Origin: Actinomycetota bacterium
Lineage (GTDB): Bacteria; Actinomycetota; Thermoleophilia; Solirubrobacterales; Solirubrobacteraceae
DNA length: 64,000 nt
Assembly: GCA_018268595.1 (NCBI GenBank)
Contig: JAFDWH010000008.1
Coordinates: forward strand, 1-64,000
Reading direction: 5' to 3'
Positions within the stretch are counted from its first letter, which is position 1; each line of letters begins with the position of its first letter. A program made the translations under genes and the position numbers. The notes beneath the pieces were generated by a model. That model ran no database searches and was not told the origin of the DNA. It worked only from the letters and a program-made list of their open reading frames with translations. Below are positions 31,087 to 43,963 of the stretch, piece after piece.

Positions 31087-33189
<2,103 letters not shown>

Positions 33190-33215
33190 AGCGGCGATTT
33201 CGCCCCGTCGCGTCG

Positions 33216-33250
33216 TTGAATCGGCGCGAGCGCGGCGGTTGAGATAGATT
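33216..33250 (+). promoter_or_regulatory. Possible tuf promoter
   Basis: The 118-bp fusA-tuf spacer contains TTGAAT (33216-33221) and, 17 bp later, TTGAGA; TAGATT (33245-33250) is another -10 candidate. A separate tuf promoter is common in bacteria; the boxes here are only fair. Confidence 0.3.
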
Positions 33251-33307
33251 TCCGAGGTTCGCCCGGCGAGGCGAGCCAGACCCGACTTCACAAGGAGCGA
33301 ACCCAAA

Positions 33308-34492
<1,185 letters not shown>

Positions 34493-34504
34493 CACCGTAG
34501 TTCC

Positions 34505-34527
34505 GGCGGCGGGCTCGTCCCGCCGCC
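34505..34527 (+). terminator. Hairpin after tuf
   Basis: GGCGGCGGG (34505-34513) pairs with CCCGCCGCC (34519-34527) around CTCGT, a 9-bp GC stem with no T run. It may partly terminate tuf mRNA or mark the 5' leader of the S10 operon; the rest of 34528-34653 shows nothing I recognise apart from AC-rich sequence. Confidence 0.5.
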
Positions 34528-34653
34528 ACCACGAAGTCAAGCCATACGACGAAGGGGCGGGTCCCAGCAGCACACCCGGGGCTCGCCTCACGCACGCAGA
34601 GAACCAGTCAACACGACACACCAGACACCGGACGGAAAGAACCAAAGGCTCCC

Positions 34654-34980
34654 GTGGCAACCCTGGCCCAGAACAAGATCCGCATTCGCCTCAAGTCCTA
34701 CGATCACTCGGCGATCGAGACTGCGGCGAGAGAGATCGTCGAGACGGCGACCCGCACCGGCGCGACCGTGTCCGGGCCCGTGCCGCTTCCGACCGAGAAG
34801 AACGTCTACTGCGTGATCCGCTCGCCGTTCAAGGACAAGGACTCGCGCGAGCACTTCGAGATCCGCACGCACAAGCGGCTGATCGACATCCACCAGCCGA
34901 CGCCGAAGACCGTTGACTCGCTCCAGCGGCTCGACCACCTGCCTGCCGGCGTCGACATCGAGATCCGGCTGGCGTCCTAG
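34654..34980 (+). CDS. rpsJ: 30S ribosomal protein S10
   Basis: A 108-residue S10 with [15 protein letters not shown] at the start and [18 protein letters not shown] in the middle, the canonical fold that also binds NusG/NusB. It is first in the S10 cluster. The GTG start at 34654 gives [25 protein letters not shown] lies upstream. rplC follows after 2 bases. Confidence 0.96.
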   Translation: MATLAQNKIRIRLKSYDHSAIETAAREIVETATRTGATVSGPVPLPTEKNVYCVIRSPFKDKDSREHFEIRTHKRLIDIHQPTPKTVDSLQRLDHLPAGVDIEIRLAS

Positions 34981-34982
34981 TC

Positions 34983-35600
34983 ATGGCTGCGATCCTCGCC
35001 AAGAAGCTCGGGATGACCCAGCGCTTCCTCGACGACGGCCGTGTCGAGCGCGTCACCGTGCTCGAGGCCGGCCCGTGCCCGGTCACCGGCATCCGCACGC
35101 CGGAGCGCGACGGCTACGAGGCCGTGCAGCTCGCGTTCGGCGCCTGCCGCGAGAAGCAGCTCACGAAGGCCGAGCTCGGCCATCTCAAGAAGGCGAGCGC
35201 CTCCGCGCACCGCCACCTCGTCGAGTTCCGCGACGAGGCCGGCGAGCTGCAGGTCGGCGAGACCGTCACCGTCGAGGCGTTCGAGGCCGGCCAGAAGGTC
35301 AAGATCTCGGGTACTTCAAAGGGCAAGGGCTTCCAGGGCACGATCAAGCGCCACAGATTCAACGCCGGCCCGAAGTCGCACGGCTCGCACAACGTGCGAG
35401 CCCCCGGCTCGATCGGCGCCTCCGCCTGGCCGGCGCGCGTGATGAAGGGCATCCGCGGCCCGGGTCAGATGGGCAGCAAGCGCGTGACCCAGAAGGGCCT
35501 CGAGATCGTCGAGGTGATCGCTAAGGACAACCTGATGCTCGTCCGCGGCGCCGTTCCCGGCCCGAAGGGCGGCACGGTGGAGGTGCGCACGGATGCCTAG
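34983..35600 (+). CDS. rplC: 50S ribosomal protein L3
   Basis: A 205-residue L3 of normal length: AKKLGMTQRFLDDGRVERVTVL at the N-terminus and the GSIGASAWPARVMKGIRGPGQ loop that reaches toward the peptidyl transferase centre. It is one of the first proteins in 50S assembly. The stop overlaps the rplD start by 8 bases. Confidence 0.96.
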   Translation: MAAILAKKLGMTQRFLDDGRVERVTVLEAGPCPVTGIRTPERDGYEAVQLAFGACREKQLTKAELGHLKKASASAHRHLVEFRDEAGELQVGETVTVEAFEAGQKVKISGTSKGKGFQGTIKRHRFNAGPKSHGSHNVRAPGSIGASAWPARVMKGIRGPGQMGSKRVTQKGLEIVEVIAKDNLMLVRGAVPGPKGGTVEVRTDA

Positions 35601-36231
35601 AGCTCCGAAGCTCGGCGGCGGCGACGTCGCGCTCGACGACGCGGCCTTCACGGCGAAGTTCAACGGCCCGCTCGTGCACGAGACCGTGCGCGCGGAGCTG
35701 AACGCGCTGCGGCAAGGCACGTCGGCCACGAAGACGCGCGGCCTCGTCAGCGGTGGCGGCTCCAAGCCGTGGCGCCAGAAGGGCACCGGCCGCGCCCGCG
35801 CCGGCTCCTCGCGCTCGCCGCTGTGGAAGGGCGGCGGCACGGTCTTCGGCCCGAGCCCGCGTCACTACACCTTCAAGGTCAACCGCAAGGCGCGCCGCGC
35901 CGCGCTGCGCAGCGCGCTGTCGGTCCACGCCGACCGCGGCTCGCTCGCCGTCTTCGACGCGGCGACGTTCGACGCGCCGGCGACGAGACAGGCCAAGCAG
36001 CTGCTCGCCGACTGGGGCCAGCCGCTCGCGACGCTCGTGCTGCTCGACGCGGAGGAGGCCAACGCCGGACTCTCGTTCCGCAACCTCGAGCGCGTGCTGG
36101 TCATGCCGGTCGAGGACGCGGGCGTCGCCGACGTGATCGGGGCGGCGTCCCTGCTCGTGTCGGAGGCTGCGCTCGGTCAGCTCACGGCCCGCGCGAACGG
36201 CGACAAGGTCGCCGAGGAGGTCGCCGCGTAG
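35593..36231 (+). CDS. rplD: 50S ribosomal protein L4
   Basis: A 212-residue L4. The exit-tunnel loop GGGSKPWRQKGTGRARAGSS and the RHYTFKVNRKARRAALRSALS helix are present. L4 lines the nascent-chain tunnel and in some bacteria represses the S10 operon. The ATG overlaps the end of rplC. rplW starts 2 bases after its stop. Confidence 0.96.
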   Translation: MPRAPKLGGGDVALDDAAFTAKFNGPLVHETVRAELNALRQGTSATKTRGLVSGGGSKPWRQKGTGRARAGSSRSPLWKGGGTVFGPSPRHYTFKVNRKARRAALRSALSVHADRGSLAVFDAATFDAPATRQAKQLLADWGQPLATLVLLDAEEANAGLSFRNLERVLVMPVEDAGVADVIGAASLLVSEAALGQLTARANGDKVAEEVAA

Positions 36232-36233
36232 CC

Positions 36234-36530
36234 ATGGACGCGAGCCAGGTCATCATCCGCCCCGTCGTCTCGGAGAAGTCCTTCGTGCAGGCGGAGATCG
36301 GGAAGTACACATTCCGTGTTCATGCCGACGCGCACAAGACACAGATCCGGCAGGCGATCGAGCAGCTCTTCGACGTGAGAGTCCGCGACGTCCGCACCGT
36401 GTCGGTCAAGAGCAAGCCGAAGCGCCGCGGCGTCCACGCGGGCCGCACGCGCACCTGGAAGAAGGCGATCGTGCAGCTCGCAGCGGGCGATTCGATCCCG
36501 ATCTTCCAGGGCCTGGAGGGGACTGAGTAA
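36234..36530 (+). CDS. rplW: 50S ribosomal protein L23
   Basis: A 98-residue L23: [11 protein letters not shown] at the start, [24 protein letters not shown] in the middle and a basic tail with [20 protein letters not shown]23 sits at the tunnel exit and docks trigger factor and SRP. The stop overlaps the rplB start (TAATG). Confidence 0.95.
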   Translation: MDASQVIIRPVVSEKSFVQAEIGKYTFRVHADAHKTQIRQAIEQLFDVRVRDVRTVSVKSKPKRRGVHAGRTRTWKKAIVQLAAGDSIPIFQGLEGTE

Positions 36531-37369
36531 TGCCGATCCGCAAGCCGAAGCCGACGAGCCCGGGCCGGCGCTTCGTCACCTATCCCGACTTCGCCGAGAT
36601 CACCCGCAGCGAGCCCGAGAAGTCGCTCGTCGAGGGCCTCACGAAGTCCGGCGGCCGCAACGCGCGCGGGCGCAAGACCGCCCGCCACCGCGGCGGCGGC
36701 GCCAAGCGCCTGTACCGGCGCATCGACTTCAAGCGCCGCAAGGACGGCGTCCCGGCGAAGGTCGCGCACATCGAGTACGACCCGAACCGCTCCGCCTACA
36801 TCGCGCTGCTGCACTACGTCGACGGCGAGAAGCGCTACATCCTCGCGCCGAACAGACTCACCGTCGGGATGACCGTGCAGAGCGGCCCGGACGCGGAGAT
36901 CCGCGTCGGCAACTGCCTCCCGCTGGAGAACATCCCCGCGGGCACGGTCGTCCACAACGTGGAGCTGACCCCGGGGCGCGGCGGCCAGCTCGGCCGCTCG
37001 GCGGGAACCGGCATCCAGCTGCTCGCGAAGGATCAGGGCATGATCACGCTGCGCCTGCCGTCCGGCGAGATGCGGATGGTGCGCGCCGAGTGTCGCGCCA
37101 CGATCGGCACGATCGGCAACGCCGACCACCAGAACGTCAAGATCGGCAAGGCGGGCCGCAAGCGCCACCTCGGCGTGCGTCCGCAGACGCGCGGGACGGC
37201 GATGAACCCGGTCGACCACCCGCACGGTGGCGGCGAGGGCTCGACGACGCCCGGCCGTCACCCGGTCACCCCGTGGGGCGTGCCCACCCTCGGGTACCGC
37301 ACGCGCAAGAAGGGCAAGGCATCCGACCGCTACATCGTCCGCGGCCGTCGTCGCGGGAAGAAGCGCTGA
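36530..37369 (+). CDS. rplB: 50S ribosomal protein L2
   Basis: A 279-residue L2 of normal length. The RNA-binding domain and the conserved C-terminal loop [13 protein letters not shown] (about 225-237), next to the peptidyl transferase centre, are intact. L2 is needed for subunit joining. The start overlaps the rplW stop (TAATG), and rpsS follows after 11 bases. Confidence 0.97.
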   Translation: MPIRKPKPTSPGRRFVTYPDFAEITRSEPEKSLVEGLTKSGGRNARGRKTARHRGGGAKRLYRRIDFKRRKDGVPAKVAHIEYDPNRSAYIALLHYVDGEKRYILAPNRLTVGMTVQSGPDAEIRVGNCLPLENIPAGTVVHNVELTPGRGGQLGRSAGTGIQLLAKDQGMITLRLPSGEMRMVRAECRATIGTIGNADHQNVKIGKAGRKRHLGVRPQTRGTAMNPVDHPHGGGEGSTTPGRHPVTPWGVPTLGYRTRKKGKASDRYIVRGRRRGKKR

Positions 37370-37380
37370 GGGACTGACAG

Positions 37381-37653
37381 ATGAGCCGCTCGAGCAAGAA
37401 GGGCCCGTTCGTCGAGGAGCGCCTGATGGCGCGGATCGAGAGAATGAACGCGGCCAACACGAAGCAGATGATCAAGACCTGGTCGCGGACCTCGACGATC
37501 TTCCCGGAGATGGTCGGCCACACGATCGCCGTCCACGACGGTCGTAGACATGTTCCGGTCTTCATCAGCGAGTCGATGGTCGGACACAAGCTCGGCGAGT
37601 TCGCGCCGACCCGCCTCTACCGCGGCCACGCCCAGACCGGCAAGCGCCGCTAG
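37381..37653 (+). CDS. rpsS: 30S ribosomal protein S19
   Basis: A 90-residue S19: [15 protein letters not shown] start, then [19 protein letters not shown] and a [10 protein letters not shown]-terminal part, all canonical. It binds 16S rRNA in the head with S13. Placed between rplB and rplV as usual. Confidence 0.96.
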   Translation: MSRSSKKGPFVEERLMARIERMNAANTKQMIKTWSRTSTIFPEMVGHTIAVHDGRRHVPVFISESMVGHKLGEFAPTRLYRGHAQTGKRR

Positions 37654-37663
37654 CACGAACTCC

Positions 37664-38257
37664 ATGGCAGACGAGAGAGACACCACCGAGAGAACGCAAG
37701 CCGAGCCGAGCGCCCCGGCGGCCGAGGCCGCGCCGAGAGCCGCTGCCAGAAGAGCGGCGAGAAGACCGGCGGCGAGAGCGAGAGCCGCGAGAAGAGCGGC
37801 TGACGCGAGCGCCGAGCAGCCGGCTGACGGCGCGGACGCCGAGCAGGCGCCGGCGAGCAGACCTGCCGCGAGAAGAGCCGCGCGCAGAGCTGCGGCGGCC
37901 GACGACGGCGCCGTCCGCCCGCTGGTCGTGCGCGCGCAGGCCAAGTACGTGCGCTCGTCCGCCCGCAAGGCGCGGCTCGTCTGCGACCACATCCGCGGCA
38001 AGTCGGTCGAGGAGGCGCGCGCGATCCTCGCGTTCACGCCCCGCGCCGTCGCGCGCGACTGGGCGAAGGTGCTCGAGTCCGCGGTCGCCAACGCCGAGCA
38101 CAACAACGAGCTCGACGGCGACGACCTGATCGTCAAGGCGGCGCACGCCGACGAAGGGCCGACCTTGAAGCGCTTCCGGCCGCGCGCGATGGGCCGCGCG
38201 ACGCCGATCCGCAAGCGCACCAGCCACCTCACGATCCTGCTCGCCCCGAAGGAGTAA
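37664..38257 (+). CDS. rplV: 50S ribosomal protein L22 with Ala/Arg N-terminal extension
   Basis: A 197-residue L22. The core (about 88-197) is typical, with [18 protein letters not shown] and [20 protein letters not shown], whose loop lines the exit tunnel. The first ~87 residues form a low-complexity extension of Ala, Arg, Glu and Pro ([18 protein letters not shown]). Of the first 16 Arg codons, all in the extension, 15 are AGA and one CGC, whereas the core uses CGC or CGG. Other actinobacterial L22 proteins have shorter tails, mostly C-terminal. ATG at 37664 follows the S19 stop by 10 bases. Confidence 0.94.
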   Translation: MADERDTTERTQAEPSAPAAEAAPRAAARRAARRPAARARAARRAADASAEQPADGADAEQAPASRPAARRAARRAAAADDGAVRPLVVRAQAKYVRSSARKARLVCDHIRGKSVEEARAILAFTPRAVARDWAKVLESAVANAEHNNELDGDDLIVKAAHADEGPTLKRFRPRAMGRATPIRKRTSHLTILLAPKE

Positions 38258-38264
38258 CGACAGC

Positions 38265-39263
38265 ATGGGACAAAAGGTTCATCCCGAGTCGCTCCGCGTG
38301 GGCTACATCCACGACTGGAAGTCGAACTGGTTCAACGAGAAGCAGTTCGCCGACTACCTGCACGAGGACGTCCAGATCCGCAGACACATCGTCGGGCGGC
38401 TCTCGCACGCCGGCCTCTCGGACATCACGATCCGCAAGAACGCGAACGAGGTGGAGGTCAACATCCACACCGCGCGTCCGGGCATCGTGATCGGCAAGTC
38501 CGGCTCCGAGGTCGACGCGCTCCGCCGTGACCTGCACAAGATCACCAACAAGCAGGTCAAGGTCAACATCCTCGAGATCAAGCGCCCGGAGCTCGACGCG
38601 CGTCTCGTCGCGCAGTCGATCGCCGAGCAGCTGCAGAACCGCGTCGCCTTCCGCCGCGCGATGAAGCGCGCGCTCACGAGCGCGATGCGCTCGGGCGCGA
38701 AGGGCGTGAAGGTCCAGGTCTCCGGCCGCCTCGGCGGCGCCGAGATGGCGCGCACCGAGGGCTACTCGGACGGTCGCGTGCCGCTGCACACGCTGCGCGC
38801 GGACATCGACTACGGCTTCCACGAGGCGCGCACGACGTTCGGCCGCATCGGCGTCAAGTGCTGGATCAACAAGGGCGAGATCATGCCCGAGGGCTACACC
38901 GGCGCCGACCTGACGCAGATGGACGAGCCGCCGGCCCAGCCCGATCGCGGGCGGCGCGGTGAGCGCGGCGACGGTCGCGGTCGCGGTGGTCGCGGTGGCG
39001 GTCCGGGCGGCGGTCGCGGTGGTCGCGGTGGCGGTCCGGGCGGTCGCGGGCCCGGCGGGCCCGGTGGTCCGGGCGGGCGCGGCGGTCGCGGCGGCGGCCC
39101 GGGTGGTCCGGGCCGTGGCGGCCCGGGTGGCCGCGGTGGCGGTCCCGGCGGTCGCGGTGGCGGTCCCGGTGGTCCCGGCGGCGGTCGCGGTCCGGGCGGC
39201 GGGCGTGGGCCCGGCGGTCCGGGCGGGCGCAGTGGTCCCCGTGCTCCCGAGGTGACGCGCTGA
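38265..39263 (+). CDS. rpsC: 30S ribosomal protein S3 with RGG-like C-terminal tail
   Basis: A 332-residue S3. The N-terminal part, KH domain ([16 protein letters not shown], about 76-91) and C-terminal S3 domain ([30 protein letters not shown] region) end near residue 222. From about 225 to 332 there follows a tail almost wholly of Gly, Arg and Pro in GRGG/GGPGG units, absent from typical S3 (210-275 residues). S3 lies at the mRNA entry tunnel and has helicase activity with S4 and S5; an RGG-like tail could bind RNA. The stop overlaps the rplP start (TGATG). Confidence 0.94.
   Translation: MGQKVHPESLRVGYIHDWKSNWFNEKQFADYLHEDVQIRRHIVGRLSHAGLSDITIRKNANEVEVNIHTARPGIVIGKSGSEVDALRRDLHKITNKQVKVNILEIKRPELDARLVAQSIAEQLQNRVAFRRAMKRALTSAMRSGAKGVKVQVSGRLGGAEMARTEGYSDGRVPLHTLRADIDYGFHEARTTFGRIGVKCWINKGEIMPEGYTGADLTQMDEPPAQPDRGRRGERGDGRGRGGRGGGPGGGRGGRGGGPGGRGPGGPGGPGGRGGRGGGPGGPGRGGPGGRGGGPGGRGGGPGGPGGGRGPGGGRGPGGPGGRSGPRAPEVTR
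38965..39250 (+). repeat. Low-complexity Gly/Arg repeat tract in rpsC
   Basis: Imperfect short repeats built from GGTCGCGGTGGCGGTCC-like units encode the S3 tail. Copies vary at third positions and differ in order, which fits expansion followed by drift or selection on the protein. Confidence 0.85.
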
Positions 39264-39676
39264 TGCTCTCTCCCAAGCGTGTGAAGTTCCGCAAGCAGCA
39301 TCGCGGCCGGCGGCGCGGGCTCTCGCGCGGGCAGGTCAAGGTCCAGTTCGGCGAGTACGGCCTCAAGGCGCTCGACGAGGGCTGGCTGACGAACCGCCAG
39401 ATCGAGGCGGCCCGTATCGCGATGACGCGCAAGATCAAGCGTGGCGGCAAGGTCTGGATAAACGTCTATCCCGACAAGCCGTACACGAAGAAGCCGGCCG
39501 AGACGCGCATGGGCTCCGGCAAGGGCTCGCCCGAAGGGTGGGTCGCCGTCGTGAAGCCCGGCCGTGTGATGTTCGAGCTGGCGGGCGTGCCGGAGCCGCT
39601 TGCGCGCGAGGCGATGCGCCTCGCCGGCCACAAGCTCCCGGTCAAGACGAAGTTCGTCATGCGAGAGGACGGCTGA
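39263..39676 (+). CDS. rplP: 50S ribosomal protein L16
   Basis: A 137-residue L16: [19 protein letters not shown] at the start and [19 protein letters not shown] near 83-101. It organises the A-site tRNA elbow of the large subunit. The start overlaps the S3 stop and its stop overlaps the rpmC start (TGATG), so the three are coupled. Confidence 0.96.
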   Translation: MLSPKRVKFRKQHRGRRRGLSRGQVKVQFGEYGLKALDEGWLTNRQIEAARIAMTRKIKRGGKVWINVYPDKPYTKKPAETRMGSGKGSPEGWVAVVKPGRVMFELAGVPEPLAREAMRLAGHKLPVKTKFVMREDG

Positions 39677-39897
39677 TGGCTGGCACCAAGGCGATCGAGC
39701 TGCGGGACATGGACGACACCGTCCTCGTGGAGCACCTGCGGACCGCGCGGCGAGAGCTGTTCGGGCTGCGCTTCCAGCACGCCACCGGCGAGCTGGAGAA
39801 CACCTCGCGTCTGCGCGACGCGAAGCGCGACGTCGCACGCGCGCTGACCGTCCTGCGCGAGCGGGGAGTCGATGTCAACAAGGAACTGAGCCGGTAA
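39676..39897 (+). CDS. rpmC: 50S ribosomal protein L29
   Basis: A 73-residue two-helix protein with [35 protein letters not shown], the L29 core. It lies by the tunnel exit next to L23. The start overlaps the rplP stop (TGATG). Confidence 0.94.
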   Translation: MAGTKAIELRDMDDTVLVEHLRTARRELFGLRFQHATGELENTSRLRDAKRDVARALTVLRERGVDVNKELSR

Positions 39898-39900
39898 GCG

Positions 39901-40512
39901 ATGGCCGACGAAGAGCAGAACGAGAACGTCGAGGAGACCACTCCCGCGGCTGAGGCCGAGGCGCCCGAGGCTGCCGCGGAGGCCGTCGAGGCCGAGGCTC
40001 CGGAGGTCGCTGAGGGTGGTGACGAGCAGGCCTCGCCGGCCGCTCCGTCCGCCAGCCCGAAGGAGCAGCGCCGTCAGGAGCGCGCCGCGAAGGTCGCGGC
40101 CGCTGCCGCCGCGCGTCCGCAGCGCAGCCCCGAGGAGCGTCAGGCCGAGCGCGACGCCGCCCGCAAGGCCAAGGCGGCGCGCCGCAGAGGCGCTCGCCTC
40201 AGAGAGCGCGCGCGCGTCAAGGCGACGCACACGGGCGAGGCGACGCCGCCGCGCGAGCACGGCGAGGGTCGTCAGAAGGTGCGCCAGGGCATCGTCGTCT
40301 CCGACAAGGCCGACAAGACGATCACGGTCCGCATCGACGTCGCCCGCCGGCACCGTCGCTACGAGAAGATCGTCCGTAGCTCCACCACGCTGCACGTGCA
40401 CGACGAGCGCAACGACGCGCACGTCGGCGACACCGTCGTCGTGCGCGAGTCGCGGCCGCTGTCGCGCCTGAAGCGCTGGCGCCTGGTCGAGGTCGTGGAG
40501 CGCGCCCGATGA
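39901..40512 (+). CDS. rpsQ: 30S ribosomal protein S17 with long N-terminal extension
   Basis: A 203-residue protein whose last ~80 residues (about 124-203) are S17: [16 protein letters not shown] and [19 protein letters not shown]. The preceding 123 residues are an extension that starts acidic ([20 protein letters not shown]) and becomes strongly basic after about residue 58. Typical S17 is 80-110 residues. The acidic-then-basic order is similar to the SecE extension in this window. Starts 3 bases after rpmC; the stop overlaps rplN (ATGA). Confidence 0.92.
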   Translation: MADEEQNENVEETTPAAEAEAPEAAAEAVEAEAPEVAEGGDEQASPAAPSASPKEQRRQERAAKVAAAAAARPQRSPEERQAERDAARKAKAARRRGARLRERARVKATHTGEATPPREHGEGRQKVRQGIVVSDKADKTITVRIDVARRHRRYEKIVRSSTTLHVHDERNDAHVGDTVVVRESRPLSRLKRWRLVEVVERAR

Positions 40513-40877
40513 TCCAGAACGAGACCCGGCTGAAGGTCGCCGACAACACCGGCGCGCGCGAGATCCTCTGCATCCGCGTGCGCGGCGGCTCGCGCCGCCG
40601 CTACGCCGGCGTCGGCGACGTGATCGTCGCGACCGTCAAGCAGGCCGCCCCGCAGGGGTCGGTCAAGAAGGGCGAGGTCGTGACCGCGGTCGTCGTGCGC
40701 ACGAAGAAGGCGTACGGCCGCGAGGACGGCACGTACATCGGCTTCGACGAGAACGCCGCCGTGATCATCGACGCGCAGAACAACCCGCGCGGGACCCGCA
40801 TCTTCGGCCCCGTCGCGCGCGAGCTGCGCGAGCGCAACTTCATGAAGATCGTCTCGCTTGCCCCGGAGGTGCTCTAG
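40509..40877 (+). CDS. rplN: 50S ribosomal protein L14
   Basis: A 122-residue L14 of standard length, with [17 protein letters not shown] at the start and [23 protein letters not shown] near the end. It lies at the subunit interface, bridging to S12/h14 of the small subunit. The ATGA overlap ties it to rpsQ. Confidence 0.97.
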   Translation: MIQNETRLKVADNTGAREILCIRVRGGSRRRYAGVGDVIVATVKQAAPQGSVKKGEVVTAVVVRTKKAYGREDGTYIGFDENAAVIIDAQNNPRGTRIFGPVARELRERNFMKIVSLAPEVL

Positions 40878-40879
40878 GC

Positions 40880-41200
40880 ATGCCCGCGCGCATTCGCAGA
40901 GACGACGAGGTGATCGTGATCTCGGGCAAGGACCGCGGCAAGACGGGCCGCGTCCTGCGCGTCGATCCGACCAAGCAGAAGGTCTTCGTCGAAGGCCTCA
41001 ACATCGTCAAGCGCCACCAGCGCCCGACGCCCGGCCGTCCCGACGCGGTCGCCGGCGTGATCGAGCGCGAGGGGCCGATCCACCTGTCCAACGTGATGCT
41101 GCTCGACCCCAAGGACGGCAAGCCGACGCGTGTCGGCGTCGAGGTCCGCGAGGGCAGACGCTTCCGCATCGCACGCCGCTCCGGCACCACCATCGACTGA
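40880..41200 (+). CDS. rplX: 50S ribosomal protein L24
   Basis: A 106-residue L24 with the KOW motif [18 protein letters not shown] (about 13-30) and INVVKRH-like [12 protein letters not shown]. It starts 50S assembly at the 5' end of 23S rRNA. Two bases after rplN, 4 before rplE. Confidence 0.96.
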   Translation: MPARIRRDDEVIVISGKDRGKTGRVLRVDPTKQKVFVEGLNIVKRHQRPTPGRPDAVAGVIEREGPIHLSNVMLLDPKDGKPTRVGVEVREGRRFRIARRSGTTID

Positions 41201-41204
41201 GCAC

Positions 41205-41789
41205 ATGCCTGCACGACTGAAAGACCAATACCTGAAGGAGATCCGTCCGGCGCTGATCGAGCGCTTCGGCTACTCCAGCCCGATGCAGGCCCCGAAGATC
41301 GAGAAGATCACGGTCAACATGGGCGTCGGCGACGCCAAGCAGGACTCGAGAGTCCTGCAGGAGGCTACGACCCAGCTCGCGCGCATCACCGGCCAGCAGC
41401 CGAGCATCCGCAGAGCGCGCAAGTCGATCGCCGCCTTCAAGCTGCGCGAAGGGATGGCGGTCGGCGTCAGCGTCACGCTGCGCGGCGAGCGCGCCTACGA
41501 GTTCCTCGACCGCCTGATGTCGATAGCGATCCCGCGGATCCGCGACTTCCGCGGCCTGTCCCCGCGCGCCTTCGACGGTCGCGGCAACTACAACATGGGC
41601 GTCAAGGAGCAGATCATCTTCCCGGAGATCGACTACGACAAGGTCGACCAGGTCCGGGGGCTCGACATCGCGATCACGACGAGCGCCAGAAGCGACGAGG
41701 AGTCGTTCGCGCTGCTCGAGCTGTTCGGGATGCCGTTCTCGAGAGACCGCCGCGGCGCGCCCGGCGCGGCGACCAACGGAAACGCTTAA
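41205..41789 (+). CDS. rplE: 50S ribosomal protein L5
   Basis: A 194-residue L5: [21 protein letters not shown] near 28-48, [21 protein letters not shown] and [20 protein letters not shown] are the family blocks. It binds 5S rRNA and contacts P-site tRNA. The ATG at 41205 gives [17 protein letters not shown], the expected N-terminus; the C-terminus has a short Gly/Ala extra. Confidence 0.96.
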   Translation: MPARLKDQYLKEIRPALIERFGYSSPMQAPKIEKITVNMGVGDAKQDSRVLQEATTQLARITGQQPSIRRARKSIAAFKLREGMAVGVSVTLRGERAYEFLDRLMSIAIPRIRDFRGLSPRAFDGRGNYNMGVKEQIIFPEIDYDKVDQVRGLDIAITTSARSDEESFALLELFGMPFSRDRRGAPGAATNGNA

Positions 41790-41799
41790 AGGAACCGCT

Positions 41800-41985
41800 A
41801 TGGCCAAGACCTCATTGCGTGTCCGCCAGCAGCGGACCCAGAAGTTCAGAACCCGCGAGTACACCCGCTGCCGTCGCTGCGGACGGCCGCGCTCGGTGTT
41901 CCGCAAGTTCGGGTTGTGCCGCATCTGCCTGCGCGAGCTGGCGCACAACGGCTACATCCCCGGCATGACCAAGAGCAGCTGGTGA
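41800..41985 (+). CDS. rpsN: 30S ribosomal protein S14 type Z
   Basis: A 61-residue zinc-type S14 with CRRCG and CRIC (C24, C27, C40, C43) and the C-terminus [23 protein letters not shown] upstream serves as ribosome binding site. The long zinc-free paralogue is not in the window. Confidence 0.96.
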   Translation: MAKTSLRVRQQRTQKFRTREYTRCRRCGRPRSVFRKFGLCRICLRELAHNGYIPGMTKSSW

Positions 41986-41989
41986 CCGC

Positions 41990-42397
41990 ATGTCGATGAC
42001 GGACCCGATCGCCGACTTCCTCACACGCGTGCGCAACGGCGCGCACGCGTCGCACGACGTCGTCACGATCCCCTCCTCCAAGCTCAAGAAGGAGCTTGCC
42101 CGCATCCTCCAGGAGCAGGGCTACATCGAGGGCTACGACGTCGAGGCGCCGAACGCCGAGCACCCCGGCGAGGTCATCAAGGTCAAGCTCAAGTACTCCG
42201 GCAACCGCAAGCCGGTGATCCAGGGCATCCAGCGGGTGTCCCGGCCCGGCCAGCGCACGTACGTCGACCACGCCCACATCCCGAAGATCCAGGGCGGCCT
42301 CGGCACCGCGATCATCTCGACGTCCCACGGCGTCATGACCGGCCACGAGGCCCGCAGAGCGGGCGTCGGGGGCGAGGTCGTGGCGAAGGTGTGGTGA
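41990..42397 (+). CDS. rpsH: 30S ribosomal protein S8
   Basis: A 135-residue S8. [13 protein letters not shown] at the start and GIAII-like [19 protein letters not shown] near the end match the family. In E. coli S8 represses the spc operon. The frame has ATGs at 41990 and 41996; most S8 proteins begin MTDPIAD, so the second is as likely. Confidence 0.96.
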   Translation: MSMTDPIADFLTRVRNGAHASHDVVTIPSSKLKKELARILQEQGYIEGYDVEAPNAEHPGEVIKVKLKYSGNRKPVIQGIQRVSRPGQRTYVDHAHIPKIQGGLGTAIISTSHGVMTGHEARRAGVGGEVVAKVW

Positions 42398-42404
42398 GGC
42401 AGGC

Positions 42405-42938
42405 ATGAGTCGCATCGGCCGCAAGCCAATCCCCGTCCCCGCCGGCGTCAGCGTCGCGATCGAGGCCGAGCGCGTCACGGTCAACGGCCCGAAGGGCGAG
42501 CTCTCCGAGCGCATCCACCGCGACATCACGGTCGCGCACGAGGGCGAGGAGCTGGTCGTCACGCGCCCGACCGACCGCGGCGAGCATCGCGCCCTGCACG
42601 GGCTCACGCGCTCGCTCGTGGCGAACATGGTCGAGGGCGTCACCACCGGCTTCGAGAAGCGCCTCGAGATCCAGGGCGTCGGCTACCGCGCGCAGCTCAA
42701 GGGCAAGGACCTCGAGCTGGCGCTCGGCTACTCGCATCCGGTGCCGATCAGAGCGCCGGACGGGATCGAGTTCGAGGTTCCCCAGCCGACGCGCATCGTC
42801 GTGAGGGGCATCTCGAAGCAGCTCGTCGGCGAGACCGCCGCCAACATCCGCAAGCAGCGCAAGCCGGAGCCGTACAAGGGCAAGGGCATTCGCTACGAGG
42901 GCGAGTACGTCGCCCGGAAGGTCGGGAAGCGCGCATGA
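42405..42938 (+). CDS. rplF: 50S ribosomal protein L6
   Basis: A 177-residue L6: [15 protein letters not shown] at the start and the C-terminal signature [23 protein letters not shown]. It lies near the sarcin-ricin loop. The stop overlaps the rplR start (ATGA). Confidence 0.97.
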   Translation: MSRIGRKPIPVPAGVSVAIEAERVTVNGPKGELSERIHRDITVAHEGEELVVTRPTDRGEHRALHGLTRSLVANMVEGVTTGFEKRLEIQGVGYRAQLKGKDLELALGYSHPVPIRAPDGIEFEVPQPTRIVVRGISKQLVGETAANIRKQRKPEPYKGKGIRYEGEYVARKVGKRA

Positions 42939-43288
42939 CCGTTCTCACTGCTCCTGCGCGGCGCCTCAAGCGCCGCCGCCGCGTTCGCGCGAAGGTCCAC
43001 GGCACGGCCGAGCGGCCGCGCATCTCGGTCTTCCGCTCCAACCGCGGCATCAGCGCCCAGCTCATCGACGACGTCGCCGGTCGCACGCTCGCCGCGGTCA
43101 ACTGGACCGAGGCGGAGCTGCGCGGCCTCTCGCGCGCCGACCAGTCCAAGCGCGTCGGCACGCTGCTCGCCGAGCGGGCGAAGGCCGCCGGCATCGAGAC
43201 GGCCGTCTTCGACCGCGGCGGCTACCAGTACCACGGCCGCGTGCAGGCGCTCGCCGAGGGCGCCCGCGAGGGCGGCCTGGCGTTCTAA
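42935..43288 (+). CDS. rplR: 50S ribosomal protein L18
   Basis: A 117-residue L18 with a basic N-terminus ([15 protein letters not shown]), [18 protein letters not shown], and [26 protein letters not shown] at the end. It binds 5S rRNA with L5. Coupled to rplF by ATGA. A 42-base gap precedes rpsE. Confidence 0.96.
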   Translation: MTVLTAPARRLKRRRRVRAKVHGTAERPRISVFRSNRGISAQLIDDVAGRTLAAVNWTEAELRGLSRADQSKRVGTLLAERAKAAGIETAVFDRGGYQYHGRVQALAEGAREGGLAF

Positions 43289-43314
43289 CCACCGACCGAC
43301 CCGCTTCGAACCGC

Positions 43315-43320
43315 TACCCT
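43315..43320 (+). promoter_or_regulatory. -10-like box 10 nt before rpsE
   Basis: TACCCT lies 10 nt before the rpsE ATG, in the widest gap of this cluster. It may be an internal leaderless promoter, although CAGGAA in the same gap could also act as a ribosome binding site. Confidence 0.3.
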
Positions 43321-43330
43321 CAGGAACTTC

Positions 43331-43963
43331 ATGGCTCTCGGACTCGACCGATCTGTATCCGCCGCCGGCCTCGACCTGCAAGAGCGCGTCGTGGAGATCA
43401 ACCGCGTCGCGAAGGTCGTCAAGGGCGGCCGCCGCTTCTCGTTCACCGCCCTCGTGGTGGTCGGCGACGAGCGCGAGATCGTCGGCGTCGGCTACGGCAA
43501 GGCCAACGAGGTGCCCGTGGCGATCCAGAAGGGCGTGGAGCGCGCGAAGAAGAACCTCATCCGCGTGCCCAAGCACGGCTCGACGATCACGCACCAGACG
43601 CTCGGCATCTTCGGCTCCGGCCGCGTGCTGCTGAAGCCGGCCTCGCCGGGCACCGGCGTGATCGCCGGCGGCGGCGTGCGCGCGGTGCTGGAGCTGGCGG
43701 GGATCCACGACATCCTCTCCAAGAGCCTCGGCACGCAGAACCCGATCAACCTCGTGAAGGCGACGATGGCCGGGCTCGAGTCGCTGCGCAAGCCGGAGGA
43801 GGTCGCCGAGCTGCGCGGCCTGTCCATCGACGCGGTGCTCGGCCTGGACCCGAACCGAAACCAGGCGACGGCCGAGCTGACGTCCGAGAACGGCGACGCG
43901 CCCGCGGAAGGCGAGACGGCTGAGGAGCCGGTCGCCGTCGGCGCCACGGAGGACGAGGCGTGA
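43331..43963 (+). CDS. rpsE: 30S ribosomal protein S5
   Basis: A 210-residue S5: [24 protein letters not shown] near 23-46, [22 protein letters not shown] and [19 protein letters not shown] are typical. The last ~45 residues are an acidic Ala/Glu tail beyond the usual C-terminus. S5 shapes the mRNA entry channel with S3 and S4. Stop overlaps the rpmD GTG. Confidence 0.96.
   Translation: MALGLDRSVSAAGLDLQERVVEINRVAKVVKGGRRFSFTALVVVGDEREIVGVGYGKANEVPVAIQKGVERAKKNLIRVPKHGSTITHQTLGIFGSGRVLLKPASPGTGVIAGGGVRAVLELAGIHDILSKSLGTQNPINLVKATMAGLESLRKPEEVAELRGLSIDAVLGLDPNRNQATAELTSENGDAPAEGETAEEPVAVGATEDEA

Noticed and set aside
38959-39255. Val/Ala-rich open frame in the S3 tail region
   Set aside because: Out-of-frame reading of the Gly/Arg repeat; no start signals and inside rpsC.
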